From contig NZ_CP023449.1 of the NCBI RefSeq assembly GCF_002355275.1, positions 1,218,001 through 1,282,000 of the forward strand: DNA of 64,000 bases, read 5' to 3'. Origin of the DNA: Rhizorhabdus dicambivorans. GTDB lineage: Bacteria; Pseudomonadota; Alphaproteobacteria; Sphingomonadales; Sphingomonadaceae. The notes beneath the pieces were generated by a model. The model saw only the letters and a list, made by a program, of their open reading frames with translations, ran no database searches and was not told the origin of the DNA. Made by a program: the position numbers and the translations under genes. Numbering within the stretch: the first letter of the stretch is position 1; each line of letters opens with the position of its first letter. This document shows, one piece after another, positions 29,056 through 36,812 of the stretch.

Positions 29056-30240
29056 TCAGACCAGCTCGACAGCCATGGCGGTGGCCTCGCCGCCGCCGAT
29101 GCACAGGCTCGCCACGCCCTTCTTAAGTCCGCGATTTTGCAGCGCGCCTAGCAAGGTGGCCAGGACGCGGGCACCGCTCGCGCCGATCGGATGGCCCAGC
29201 GCGCAGGCACCGCCGTTGACGTTGAGCTTCTCGGCCGGGATCTGCAGGTCCTTGGCGGCGATCATCGCGACCACCGCGAACGCCTCGTTGACCTCGAACA
29301 GGTCGACGTCGTCGACCGACCAGCCGGCCTTGGCCAGCGCCTTCTGGATCGCCGGCACCGGCGCGGTGGTGAACAGGCCCGGCTCATGCGCATGGGCGGC
29401 ATGGCCGACCACCTTCGCGACGATCGGCAGGCCCAGTTCCTTCGCCACGCTCTCGCGGGTCATCACCAGCGCGGCCGCGCCGTCGGAGATCGAAGAGGCG
29501 TTGGCGGCGGTGATCGTGCCGTCCTTGGCAAAGGCTGGCTTCAATGTCGGGATCTTGTCGGGGCGGGCCTTGCCGGGCTGCTCGTCGGTGTCGACCACCA
29601 CCTCGCCGCCCCGGGTCTGCAGCGTCACCGGCACGATCTCGCGGTCGAAGGCGCCGCTGCTGATCGCGGCATTGGCGCGGGCGAGCGAGCGGATCGCGTA
29701 ATCGTCCTGCTCCTGGCGGGTGAACTGATAGTCGCGCGCCGAATCCTCGGCGAAGGCGCCCATCAGCTTGCCCGGCGTATAGGCGTCCTCGAGCCCGTCG
29801 AGATACATCGAATCCTTGATCGCATCATGGCCGATGCGCGCGCCGCCGCGATGCTTGGTCAGCAGATAGGGGGCGTTGGTCATGCTCTCCATGCCGCCCG
29901 CGACGATGATGTCGGCGCTGCCGGCGGCGAGCGCGTCATGCGCCATGATCGCCGCCTGCATGCCCGAACCGCACATCTTGTTGACGGTGGTCGCCTCAAC
30001 CGACTTGGGCAGGCCGGCGCCCAGCGCCGCCTGGCGCGCCGGCGCCTGGCCGAGGCCGCCGGGAAGCACGCAGCCCATAAAGATCTGCTCCACCTTGTCG
30101 CCGTCGACTCCGGCGCGCTCGATCGCGGCCTTCACCGCGGCTGCGCCCAGCTCGGTCGCGGATGCGCCCGACAGCACGCCCTGGAAGCCGCCCATCGGGG
30201 TGCGGGCATAGGAGGCGATGACGACGGGATCGGTGCTCAT
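29056..30240 (-). CDS. Acetyl-CoA C-acyltransferase (thiolase)
   Basis: A 394-residue thiolase of normal length. The nucleophile Cys is in NKMCGSGMQAAIMAHDALA (~90); the C-terminal His and Cys are in GACALGHPIGASGAR and ASLCIGGGEATAM. It cleaves 3-ketoacyl-CoA with CoA to acetyl-CoA and a shortened acyl-CoA. It lies 32 bases upstream of the SDR and 38 bases downstream of an acyl-CoA dehydrogenase, completing a beta-oxidation set. Confidence 0.95.
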   Translation of the reverse strand: MSTDPVVIASYARTPMGGFQGVLSGASATELGAAAVKAAIERAGVDGDKVEQIFMGCVLPGGLGQAPARQAALGAGLPKSVEATTVNKMCGSGMQAAIMAHDALAAGSADIIVAGGMESMTNAPYLLTKHRGGARIGHDAIKDSMYLDGLEDAYTPGKLMGAFAEDSARDYQFTRQEQDDYAIRSLARANAAISSGAFDREIVPVTLQTRGGEVVVDTDEQPGKARPDKIPTLKPAFAKDGTITAANASSISDGAAALVMTRESVAKELGLPIVAKVVGHAAHAHEPGLFTTAPVPAIQKALAKAGWSVDDVDLFEVNEAFAVVAMIAAKDLQIPAEKLNVNGGACALGHPIGASGARVLATLLGALQNRGLKKGVASLCIGGGEATAMAVELV

Positions 30241-30278
30241 GGGAAGGTCCTCGGGTTGGGATTACAGCTGGGTCGGGA

Positions 30279-31406
30279 TTACAGGGCGCGGGCTATCACC
30301 ATCCGCTGGATGTCGGAGGTACCCTCGTAGATCTGGCAGACGCGGACATCGCGGTAGATCTTGGCGAGCCCGAACTCCTCCAGATAGCCATAGCCGCCCA
30401 AGGTCTGGATCGCGCCGGAGACGATCGCCTCGGCGGCCTCCGAGGCGAACAGCTTGGCCATCGAGGCTTCGGTCAGGCATGGCAGCCCGGCATCCTTGAT
30501 GCTGGCGGCGTGGAGGACGAGCTGGCGGGCGGCCTCCAGCCGGGTGGCGAGATCGGCGAGGCGGAAGCCCACCGCCTGATGCTCGACGATCGGCTTGCCC
30601 ATGCTGCGGCGATCCTTCGCATAGGCCACGGCGATCTCCAGCGCGGCCTGCGCCATGCCAACGCATTGCGCGGCGATGCCGATCCGGCCCTGCTCGAGAT
30701 TGGCGAGCGCGATGTTCAGCCCGCGCCCCTCGGCCCCGTAGAGAAGATCATCGGGGACGAACATGTCCTCGAAGCGGATCGCGCAGGTGTCGGACGCGGC
30801 CTGGCCCAGCTTGTGTTCGACCTTGTCGACGAGATAGCCGGGCGTGTCGGTGGGCACCAGGAAGCCCGAGATACCTTTCTTGCCGGCGGCGGGATCGGTG
30901 ACCGCGAACACCATCGCCAGCCCGCCGATCCTGCCCGACGTGATGAACTGCTTGGCCCCGTTCAGCTTCCAGCCGCCGTCGACCTTCACGGCGCGGGTGC
31001 GGATCGCCGCCGCGTCGGAGCCGGCATCGGCCTCGGTCAGCGCGAAGGCGCCGATCATCCGGCCGCCGACCAGATCGGGCAGGAAGCGCACCTTCTGCGC
31101 CTCGCTGCCTTCCTTGAGCAGGCCACCGACGATCAGGCTGTTCTGGATCGAGATGATCGTCGAGAGCGCGCCGTCCGCTGCCGCGATCTCGATCAGCGAT
31201 AGCGCGTAGGAGACATAGTCGGCCCCCGCCCCACCCACCGCTTCGGGCGCGACCATGCCGAGCAGGCCGAGGCCGGCCAGTTCCTCGAACAGGCCGTCGG
31301 GATAGCCGGCCGCCGCCTCGAAGGCCTGGCTGCGCGGGCGGATCCGGTCCTGCGCGAAGGCGCGCACAGCATCGCGGATTGCCGATTGTGTTTCGGAGAG
31401 AATCAC
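30279..31406 (-). CDS. Acyl-CoA dehydrogenase
   Basis: A 375-residue enzyme starting with GTG at 31,406 (GAGG about seven bases upstream). Motifs: AFALTEADAGSDAAAIRT, LNGAKQFITSGRIGGLAMVF, and the C-terminal YEGTSDIQRMVIARAL whose Glu is the catalytic base in short/medium-chain enzymes. It introduces the 2,3 double bond of an acyl-CoA and passes electrons to ETF. It is the first gene of the reverse beta-oxidation operon and is divergent from a TetR-type regulator 68 bases away, the likely controller. Confidence 0.93.
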   Translation of the reverse strand: MILSETQSAIRDAVRAFAQDRIRPRSQAFEAAAGYPDGLFEELAGLGLLGMVAPEAVGGAGADYVSYALSLIEIAAADGALSTIISIQNSLIVGGLLKEGSEAQKVRFLPDLVGGRMIGAFALTEADAGSDAAAIRTRAVKVDGGWKLNGAKQFITSGRIGGLAMVFAVTDPAAGKKGISGFLVPTDTPGYLVDKVEHKLGQAASDTCAIRFEDMFVPDDLLYGAEGRGLNIALANLEQGRIGIAAQCVGMAQAALEIAVAYAKDRRSMGKPIVEHQAVGFRLADLATRLEAARQLVLHAASIKDAGLPCLTEASMAKLFASEAAEAIVSGAIQTLGGYGYLEEFGLAKIYRDVRVCQIYEGTSDIQRMVIARAL

Positions 31407-31474
31407 GAGAGCCTCGATAATGATCTACTCACGGGTATATTGAATGCTGATGGGTTTTGTGTCAATGGTCGGCG
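31407..31474. promoter_or_regulatory. Divergent promoter region of the beta-oxidation operon and its TetR-type gene
   Basis: This 68-base A/T-richer spacer must carry both promoters and probably the TetR operator. An imperfect dyad, TACTCACGGGTA, lies near 31,428-31,439. No clear consensus -35/-10 pair stands out, so the assignment rests mainly on gene arrangement. Confidence 0.4.
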
Positions 31475-32113
31475 ATGGATATCAGGCCTGCAGACGATGG
31501 TGCCGCGTCGCCCTTCCGGACGCGCGAGCAGAGGGCGGAGGAGCGCTCGGCCAAGCGCAGGGCGCTTCTCGCGGCGGCGGTGCGGATGTTCAACGAACGC
31601 GGCTTCCACGCCACGCTGCTGGAGGATGTGGCGGCGAGCCTGAGCATCTCCAAGCCGACCATCTACCATTATCTGGGCAACAAGGAGCAGGTGCTGCTCG
31701 AATGCATCGCCGTCGGCCTGGAGGGCTATTGGTCGGCGATCGAGCAAGCGAGGGCGCTGAACGGCGACGGACTCACCCGGCTGCGCCATTTCCTGCACCT
31801 TTACGCGCTGGCCAACATGGAGGATTTTGGCCGCTGCGTGATCCGTACCGGTGCGGAGCCGCTTTCGCCCGAAGGCGCGCGCGGTTTTCGCGAAGCCAAG
31901 CGCGCGATCGACGCGGCGATGCGGGACTTCATCGAGCAGGGCCAGGCCGATGGCTCGATCGCGTCCAGCGATCCCAAGATCCTTGCCTTCACCCTGGCCG
32001 GCGCGCTCAACTGGCCGGCGCGCTGGCACGTTCCCGGCGGCGAATTGGGCGCCGATGAGATAGCCCGCCAGATGGTCGATATACTGACGAGCGGGCTGGC
32101 ACCGAGGAGATGA
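31475..32113 (+). CDS. TetR/AcrR-family regulator
   Basis: A 212-residue regulator from the ATG at 31,475 (a TTG six codons upstream is the alternative). The N-terminal HTH is typical: RRALLAAAVRMFNERGFHATLLEDVAASL followed by SISKPTIYHYLGNKEQVL, presented here in two parts. The C-terminal ligand-binding domain is helical and variable. It is divergent from the acyl-CoA dehydrogenase-thiolase operon and probably represses it until an acyl-CoA ligand binds, as with FadR-like and KstR-like TetR proteins. Ligand unknown. Confidence 0.88.
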   Translation: MDIRPADDGAASPFRTREQRAEERSAKRRALLAAAVRMFNERGFHATLLEDVAASLSISKPTIYHYLGNKEQVLLECIAVGLEGYWSAIEQARALNGDGLTRLRHFLHLYALANMEDFGRCVIRTGAEPLSPEGARGFREAKRAIDAAMRDFIEQGQADGSIASSDPKILAFTLAGALNWPARWHVPGGELGADEIARQMVDILTSGLAPRR

Positions 32114-32114
32114 C

Positions 32115-32140
32115 GTCGCCCCCGTCTCGGCCGGGGCGAC
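32115..32140. terminator. Bidirectional GC-rich hairpin after the tetR-type gene
   Basis: Perfect 8-base arms GTCGCCCC and GGGGCGAC around a 10-base loop lie directly after the TGA of the regulator and before the convergent PiT gene stop. It matches the core of the hairpin at 4,484. Confidence 0.55.
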
Positions 32141-32149
32141 AGATAATCT

Positions 32150-33154
32150 CTAGAACAGCCCCACCAGCAGGTAGAAGCCCGCGCCGATCGCCGCTGCCGC
32201 CGGCAGCGTGATGACCCAGGCGATGACGATGCTGCCCGCCACGTTCCAGCGCACCGCCGACAGCCGACGCGACGATCCGACGCCCACGATCGCGCCGGTG
32301 ATGGTGTGGGTGGTCGACACCGGAATGCCCAGCCAGGTCGCGCCGAATAGGGTGATGGCGCCGCCCGTTTCCGCGCAGAAGCCCTGCGCGGGGCTGAGCC
32401 GGGTGATCTTCGATCCCATGGTGTGGACGATCTTCCAGCCGCCCATCAGCGTACCCAGGCCCATCGCCGCCTGGCAGGTGATCACCACCCAGAAGGGCAC
32501 GTGGAACGCCCCGCCGAGCAGCCCCTGCGAATAGAGCAGCACGGCGATGATCCCCATCGTCTTCTGGGCGTCGTTGCCGCCATGGCCGAGCGAATAGAGC
32601 GAGGCCGAGACAAGCTGCATCCGGCGATAGCGCCGGTCGGCCGCGGTGGGCGTGGAGCGGACGAACACCCAGCTCGTGATCAGCACCAGCAGCAGCGCCA
32701 GCACCAGGCCGATCGTCGGCGACAGCACGATCGCGAAGCTCGTCTTGAGCACGCCCGACAGCACGATCGCGCCGGTCCCCGCCTTGGCGACACCGGCGCC
32801 GATCAGCCCGCCGATCAGCGCATGGCTGGACGAGGAGGGGATGCCGAGCAGCCAGGTAATCACGTTCCAGCTGATCGCGCCCATCAGCGCGCCGAAGATC
32901 ACCTGCGCGTCGACCACCTCGGGGTTGACGATGCCCTTGCCGACCGTCTCGGCGACATGCAGGCCGAAGAACAGGAAGGCGATGAAGTTGAAGAACGCGG
33001 CCATCGCCACCGCCTGGTGCGGCTTGAGCACCCGGGTCGACACCACGGTCGCGATCGAGTTGGCGGCGTCGTGCAGGCCGTTGAGGAAGTCGAAGGCCAG
33101 CGCGATGCCGATCAGGCCGACCAGCAGCGGAAAGGAGAGGAGGGCGGGTTCCAT
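32150..33154 (-). CDS. pit: PiT-family inorganic phosphate transporter
   Basis: A 334-residue inner-membrane protein with about ten hydrophobic segments and the duplicated PiT signature: DFLNGLHDAANSIATVVST near the N terminus and SLGHGGNDAQKTMGII in the second half. It moves phosphate (as metal-phosphate) with protons at low affinity. It follows, two bases downstream, the gene for a Nudix-DUF47 fusion; DUF47 proteins are PhoU-like partners commonly encoded next to PiT transporters, so the pair is probably a phosphate uptake unit. Confidence 0.95.
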   Translation of the reverse strand: MEPALLSFPLLVGLIGIALAFDFLNGLHDAANSIATVVSTRVLKPHQAVAMAAFFNFIAFLFFGLHVAETVGKGIVNPEVVDAQVIFGALMGAISWNVITWLLGIPSSSSHALIGGLIGAGVAKAGTGAIVLSGVLKTSFAIVLSPTIGLVLALLLVLITSWVFVRSTPTAADRRYRRMQLVSASLYSLGHGGNDAQKTMGIIAVLLYSQGLLGGAFHVPFWVVITCQAAMGLGTLMGGWKIVHTMGSKITRLSPAQGFCAETGGAITLFGATWLGIPVSTTHTITGAIVGVGSSRRLSAVRWNVAGSIVIAWVITLPAAAAIGAGFYLLVGLF

Positions 33155-33156
33155 CG

Positions 33157-34281
33157 TCAGGCGTGATCGAGCACCAGGCCCTGGATCTCGTTGGCGACAT
33201 CCTCGAACCGGTCGGTGATCTTCTCGAGGTGGCTGTAGATCTCGCGGCCGATGACGAAGGCGATCGCCGCCTTCTCGCTCTTCGCCTTGAACAGCGCCTT
33301 CAGGCCGGCGTCATGGATCTCGTCGGCATGGCCTTCGAGCTTGACGATCCGCTCGGTCAGCGAATGGAGGCGGGTCGCGTTGCGGCCGACATCGCGCAGC
33401 AGCGGCATCGCGTCGGCGGTGATCCGCGCGGCTTCGACGATGATCCCGGCCATGTCGCGCATCTGCGGCTCGAACTCCTTGAGCTCGTACAGCATGATCG
33501 CCTTGGCGGTCTGGTTCATCTGGTCGATCGCGTCGTCCATCGATCCGATCAGGCTGGTGATCGCGGTCCGGTCGAACGGCGTGATCAGCGTCTTGCGCAC
33601 ATCCACCAGCACGTCGCGGATGATGTCGTCCGCGTCATTCTCGCGGTCGAAGATCTCCTGGCAGTGGATGGGCATGTCCGGCCCGCCCTGGAGCAGCTTG
33701 CCGAGCGCGTCGGCCGCAGCGACGTTGAGCGCGGCATGCGCCTCGAACTGTTCGAAGAAGCTGCCCTGCTTGGGCAGCAATGCCTGGAACCAGCGCACGA
33801 TGGTGAACCTTTCTGCTGTGTGGCGGCGTGTCGCGTTGACGAAGCGCTCGGCCAGTCCGGGATTCCAGACGGGGGGTACGAAATTGGCGAGGATGTCGCG
33901 CAGTTCGGGCTCGTCCACCGAGACGGCGGCGTCGGAAGGGGCGAACCAGCGTAGCTCGCGTTCCTCCTTTTCCGGCCATTCGTCGAGCTGTGCGGTGACC
34001 GAGAAGGGAAAGATGTCGACTGTCGTCGGCCGCTCGGTGCCGTTGCGGCGCTGCTTGCGATATTGATAGGTGCCGATCGCATAGGGGCAGGCGATGCCGA
34101 CCAGGCCGGCTTCCTCATAGGCCTCATGGCTTGCCGCCTCATGGCTCTTGAGGCCCTTGATCCGGTTGCCCTTGGGCAGCACCCAGCGGCGGGTGTCGCG
34201 CGAGGTTATCAGCAGGACCTCGGTCTGGCCCGCTTCATTCGTTCGATAGGGCAGGACGGCAATCTGGCGAATGATTCGAAT
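33157..34281 (-). CDS. Nudix hydrolase fused to DUF47 (PhoU-like) domain; non-canonical start
   Basis: One open frame codes two domains. The C-terminal ~215 residues (from FRWFQALLPK-like IVRWFQALLPKQGSFFEQF) are DUF47, the helical PhoU-like partner of PiT, normally a protein of its own. The N-terminal ~140 residues are Nudix, related to the diphosphoinositol/diadenosine-polyphosphate branch: WVLPKGNRIKGLKSHEAAS then HEAYEEAGL, keeping the catalytic E/EE acids (53, 56, 57), with H52 where Arg is usual. The first canonical start, GTG at 34,182, would cut off the strand RQIAVLPYR that is clearly coded upstream. No ATG, GTG or TTG exists between it and the stop at 34,321; I place the start at an ATT at 34,281, with AGGAGG 13 bases before it. 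The gene abuts pit. Confidence 0.75.
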   Translation of the reverse strand: MRIIRQIAVLPYRTNEAGQTEVLLITSRDTRRWVLPKGNRIKGLKSHEAASHEAYEEAGLVGIACPYAIGTYQYRKQRRNGTERPTTVDIFPFSVTAQLDEWPEKEERELRWFAPSDAAVSVDEPELRDILANFVPPVWNPGLAERFVNATRRHTAERFTIVRWFQALLPKQGSFFEQFEAHAALNVAAADALGKLLQGGPDMPIHCQEIFDRENDADDIIRDVLVDVRKTLITPFDRTAITSLIGSMDDAIDQMNQTAKAIMLYELKEFEPQMRDMAGIIVEAARITADAMPLLRDVGRNATRLHSLTERIVKLEGHADEIHDAGLKALFKAKSEKAAIAFVIGREIYSHLEKITDRFEDVANEIQGLVLDHA

Positions 34282-34603
34282 CCCCGGTCTGGGGCCTCCT
34301 AATAATGTGACAATTTTGTTTCAATCACGCTCTTCGCTTGGACATCCCACGCGACCGATTCGAAGCTTTTCCACCTTGCTCGCGCATCTTCGTGTCGTTC
34401 GTCGACTCCTCATGGGCGTTCGTCGCCCGAAATCGCCCTTGGTGGAGGGGCGGGCGCGGTCGGTCGAAGCCCCAATGCGGGTCAACGGCAGCTGTCCTAG
34501 ATGGTTTCCAACGGCAGCACGGAGCCACGCCGGGCCGCCGCCGAACAGGGATTTCACCGGGCATGGAACGCCACTCCCGCCCGGCACAACAGGAGACGCC
34601 ACC
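34282..34603. other. Leader region of the first urcA gene, with repeat copy 1
   Basis: No gene is seen here. The right-hand half is transcribed toward urcA; 34,394-34,480 is similar to 35,325-35,411 in front of the second urcA gene. Shared landmarks are GTCGTTCGTCGAC, CCTTGGTGGAG and CGGTCGGTCGAAG in the same order. The left end, reading in reverse, contains the ribosome-site-like AGGAGG before the Nudix-DUF47 gene. Confidence 0.6.
34394..34480 (+). repeat. urcA leader repeat, copy 1
   Basis: About 87 bases matching 35,325-35,411 with substitutions and small gaps. Both copies lie about 125-150 bases before an urcA start. Conservation of non-coding sequence after duplication suggests a promoter, operator or RNA element controlling both genes. 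Confidence 0.6.
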
Positions 34604-34936
34604 ATGATCCGCTCGACCTTCATCCTCGCCCTTGCCGCCGCGACCGCCATGTCCGTTCCGGCCCACGCCCAGGACGCTACCAGCAGCACCGAGGTCCGCT
34701 ACGGTGATCTCAACCTGACCAATGCCGATGGCGCCGCCGCGCTGAAGGCGCGCGTGACCCGCGCCGCCGACAAGGTCTGCGGCGTCTCGAGCCAGCTCTC
34801 GCTGCGTTCGGCCGCCTCGGCAAAGAACTGCTCGAAGATCGCGGCGGCCAAGGCCATGCCGCAGGTCGAACTGGCGCTTGCCAAGGCCAGCACCCAGCTT
34901 GCCGAAAGCGGCCGGGTCACCGTCGCGGCCCACTGA
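34604..34936 (+). CDS. UrcA family protein
   Basis: A 110-residue secreted protein from the ATG at 34,604, with CAGGAGA eight bases upstream. Residues 1-22 form a signal peptide (ILALAAATAMSVPAHAQ). The mature part carries the UrcA pattern: STEVRYGDLNL, then a helix with VTRAADKVCGV and a second Cys in AKNCSKIAA, a likely disulfide pair. UrcA proteins are small periplasmic or exported proteins of unknown function common in sphingomonads. A paralogue follows 540 bases downstream with the same organisation. Confidence 0.85.
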   Translation: MIRSTFILALAAATAMSVPAHAQDATSSTEVRYGDLNLTNADGAAALKARVTRAADKVCGVSSQLSLRSAASAKNCSKIAAAKAMPQVELALAKASTQLAESGRVTVAAH

Positions 34937-35153
34937 TCGATATCGGCCGGGGCTTCCATCCCCGCCCCCAGACCAGCCAAGCCAAGCGAATGGGACCCGG
35001 CGGCTCTAACCAAGCTGTCAGTTCCAGCCCGGCCGGGAACCCCTTCCCAGCCCGCCTCCCGGGGCTCCCCCCAAGCCACCCGCCCCGGGAGGCCACCCCT
35101 TCATCTCCAGCGATACATGCGGCCAGGACTGGCAATTTCCTCCGCGTGGGACG

Positions 35154-35190
35154 CACCCTCGGGTTCCCTTGCCCGGGGGTGCTTTCCGTT
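35154..35190 (+). terminator. Terminator-type hairpin, copy 1
   Basis: A 10-base stem (CACCCTCGGG / CCCGGGGGTG, one G-T pair) with an 8-base loop is followed by CTTTCCGTTT. An almost identical hairpin follows the second urcA gene, so it belongs to the duplicated unit and probably ends urcA transcription. Confidence 0.65.
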
Positions 35191-35324
35191 TGGGGCGGGC
35201 CCATGCCAGCGGTTGCCCGCCATTCCCGCCGCCATCCATGAATGGCGCTTCCTCGTGAATCGCGCTGGATAAAGCGTGATTCCACAGCAGGTTACTTCCT
35301 ATTCGATCCGCCGCCAGACGCGCT

Positions 35325-35411
35325 GTCGTTCGTCGACGCCGGCCGCATGTTCGTCGCCCGTAACGGCCCTTGGTGGAGCCGCGGCGGCGGTCGGTCGAAG
35401 TCGCGATGCGG
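35325..35411 (+). repeat. urcA leader repeat, copy 2
   Basis: The counterpart of 34,394-34,480, upstream of the second urcA gene. Landmarks GTCGTTCGTCGAC, CCTTGGTGGAG and GGTCGGTCGAAG are kept in order and spacing. Confidence 0.6.
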
Positions 35412-35476
35412 GGTGTCCGCGCTTCGCCTAGCAAGGCTTCAACGCCTCTCCACGGGCGCACAACAGGAGATTTCAG

Positions 35477-35821
35477 ATGACCCGTTCGACCTTCCTCATC
35501 GCCCTTGCCGCCGCCGCCGCGACCGTGGGCACCATCGCTTTCCCCGCCTATGCGCAGGAAGTGACCACCTCGACCGAAGTCCGCTACGCCGATCTGAATC
35601 TGGCTGACGGCGCCGGCAAGGCCCAGCTCCACGCCCGCATCAAGCATGCCGCCAATCTGGTCTGCGGTGTTCCCGGCCAGCTTTCGCTGAGCGAATATTC
35701 GGCGGCGCGCAAATGCGCGCGGAAGGCTGTAGCCAAGGCGCAGCCCCAGATCGACCTCGCGCTCGCCAGGGTCGGCACCGACTATGCCGCGAATGGCCGC
35801 CTGGTCGTCGCCGCGAACTGA
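35477..35821 (+). CDS. UrcA family protein (tandem paralogue)
   Basis: A 114-residue secreted paralogue of the preceding UrcA protein. CAGGAGA precedes the ATG. The signal peptide (LIALAAAAATVGTIAFPAYAQ) ends near residue 26. The mature part begins EVTTSTEVRYADLNL and keeps both Cys positions (NLVCGV and ARKCARKA). The duplication includes the leader and a terminator, so the two genes are probably controlled alike. Function unknown. Confidence 0.85.
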   Translation: MTRSTFLIALAAAAATVGTIAFPAYAQEVTTSTEVRYADLNLADGAGKAQLHARIKHAANLVCGVPGQLSLSEYSAARKCARKAVAKAQPQIDLALARVGTDYAANGRLVVAAN

Positions 35822-35883
35822 GCGATCGACCTGGAGAGGGTCGGCCTCTCCACATACCGGGGACGGAAAACCGGCCCCTTCAT

Positions 35884-35920
35884 ACACCCTCGGGCTCCCC
35901 GGCCCGGGGGTGTTTTCGTT
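35884..35920 (+). terminator. Terminator-type hairpin, copy 2
   Basis: An 11-base stem (ACACCCTCGGG / CCCGGGGGTGT) with an 8-base loop is followed by TTTCGTT, 62 bases after the second urcA stop. It is nearly identical to the hairpin at 35,154. Confidence 0.7.
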
Positions 35921-36056
35921 CTGGGGGCGATCTCATTTCGCAGCGCAGCGGAACCCTATCGATTTCCGGGCGTCCTCCCTTCGGTTCATCCCGGACCGGG
36001 CTCACCCTGCCCAAAGTCGCTTGATTGAATGCCAGTTATTGCAGCGAAGGAATGAA

Positions 36057-36812
36057 ATGCTGTCCCGGCCCCACCAACCGGTGCTTCCGCCGCCGCCGCC
36101 GATCGACTGCGCCAGCCATAGCCTGTTCGTGGATTTCGACGGCACCCTGGTTCCGCTGGTCGATCATCCCGAACTGGTCCGTGCAGACAGCGAACTGGTG
36201 GAGCTGCTCGATGCCCTGCACACACGCTATGGTGGCCGTCTCGCGCTGGTCAGCGGCCGTTCGCTGGCTCAGCTCGATGCGATGATCGGTCCCGTCGTCA
36301 GCCGGATCGCGCTGGCGGGGAGCCATGGCGCGGAGGTCCGTCGCGGCGACCGGCTGGTCGAGCCGCCCCGCCCGGAAGGTCTCGATGGCGCGATTGCCGA
36401 TGTGCGCGCCTATGGCGCCGGCCATCCGGAGATGATCGTCGAGGAAAAGAGCCACGGCGTGGCGATGCATTATCGGCGCGCACCCATCCTGGAGGAGCCG
36501 GTGAAGCGCCGGGCCTATGCGATCGCCGAACGCCACGGGCTGGAGGTCCAGCTGGGCAAGATGATGGTCGAGCTGCGCGGGCCCGGCTGGGACAAGGGGC
36601 AGGCGGTGGCGGTGCTGATGGGCGAACCGCCGATGGCGGCCAGCCTTCCCGTCGTGATCGGCGACGATCTGACCGACGAGCCGGCGCTCAAGGTGGCGGG
36701 CGAGATGGGCGGCTTCGGCGTGCTGGTCGGTGCGCCGCGCGAAAGCGCGGCGCTCTACGGGCTCACCGATGTCGGGTCGGTACGCCACTGGCTGTGGGAA
36801 GCGGCGCGATGA
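36057..36812 (+). CDS. otsB: Trehalose-6-phosphate phosphatase
   Basis: A 251-residue HAD-superfamily phosphatase from the ATG at 36,057 (GCGAAGG upstream). Motif I is LFVDFDGTLVPLVDHP (nucleophile Asp), motif II is ALVSGRSLAQL, the substrate Lys region is VEEKSHGVAMHYR, and motif IV is PVVIGDDLTDEPAL. It removes phosphate from trehalose 6-phosphate. Stop and next start overlap (ATGA), giving a coupled operon otsB-GH15-otsA. Trehalose is a stress protectant and signalling sugar. Confidence 0.93.
   Translation: MLSRPHQPVLPPPPPIDCASHSLFVDFDGTLVPLVDHPELVRADSELVELLDALHTRYGGRLALVSGRSLAQLDAMIGPVVSRIALAGSHGAEVRRGDRLVEPPRPEGLDGAIADVRAYGAGHPEMIVEEKSHGVAMHYRRAPILEEPVKRRAYAIAERHGLEVQLGKMMVELRGPGWDKGQAVAVLMGEPPMAASLPVVIGDDLTDEPALKVAGEMGGFGVLVGAPRESAALYGLTDVGSVRHWLWEAAR

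Larger units (their letters stand above)
34937..35476. other. Intergenic region between the two urcA genes
   Basis: No convincing gene. It holds a C-rich stretch after the first urcA stop, a terminator-type hairpin at 35,154, and the second copy of the urcA leader repeat at 35,325-35,411. The 289-codon reverse frame across this region lacks homology-like features and runs antisense to the second urcA gene. Confidence 0.6.

Noticed and set aside
35018-35887. 289-codon reverse frame across the urcA spacer and second urcA gene
   Set aside because: Low-complexity Gly/Arg/Pro-rich translation, antisense to urcA, and covering two terminator hairpins and a leader repeat; not a credible gene.
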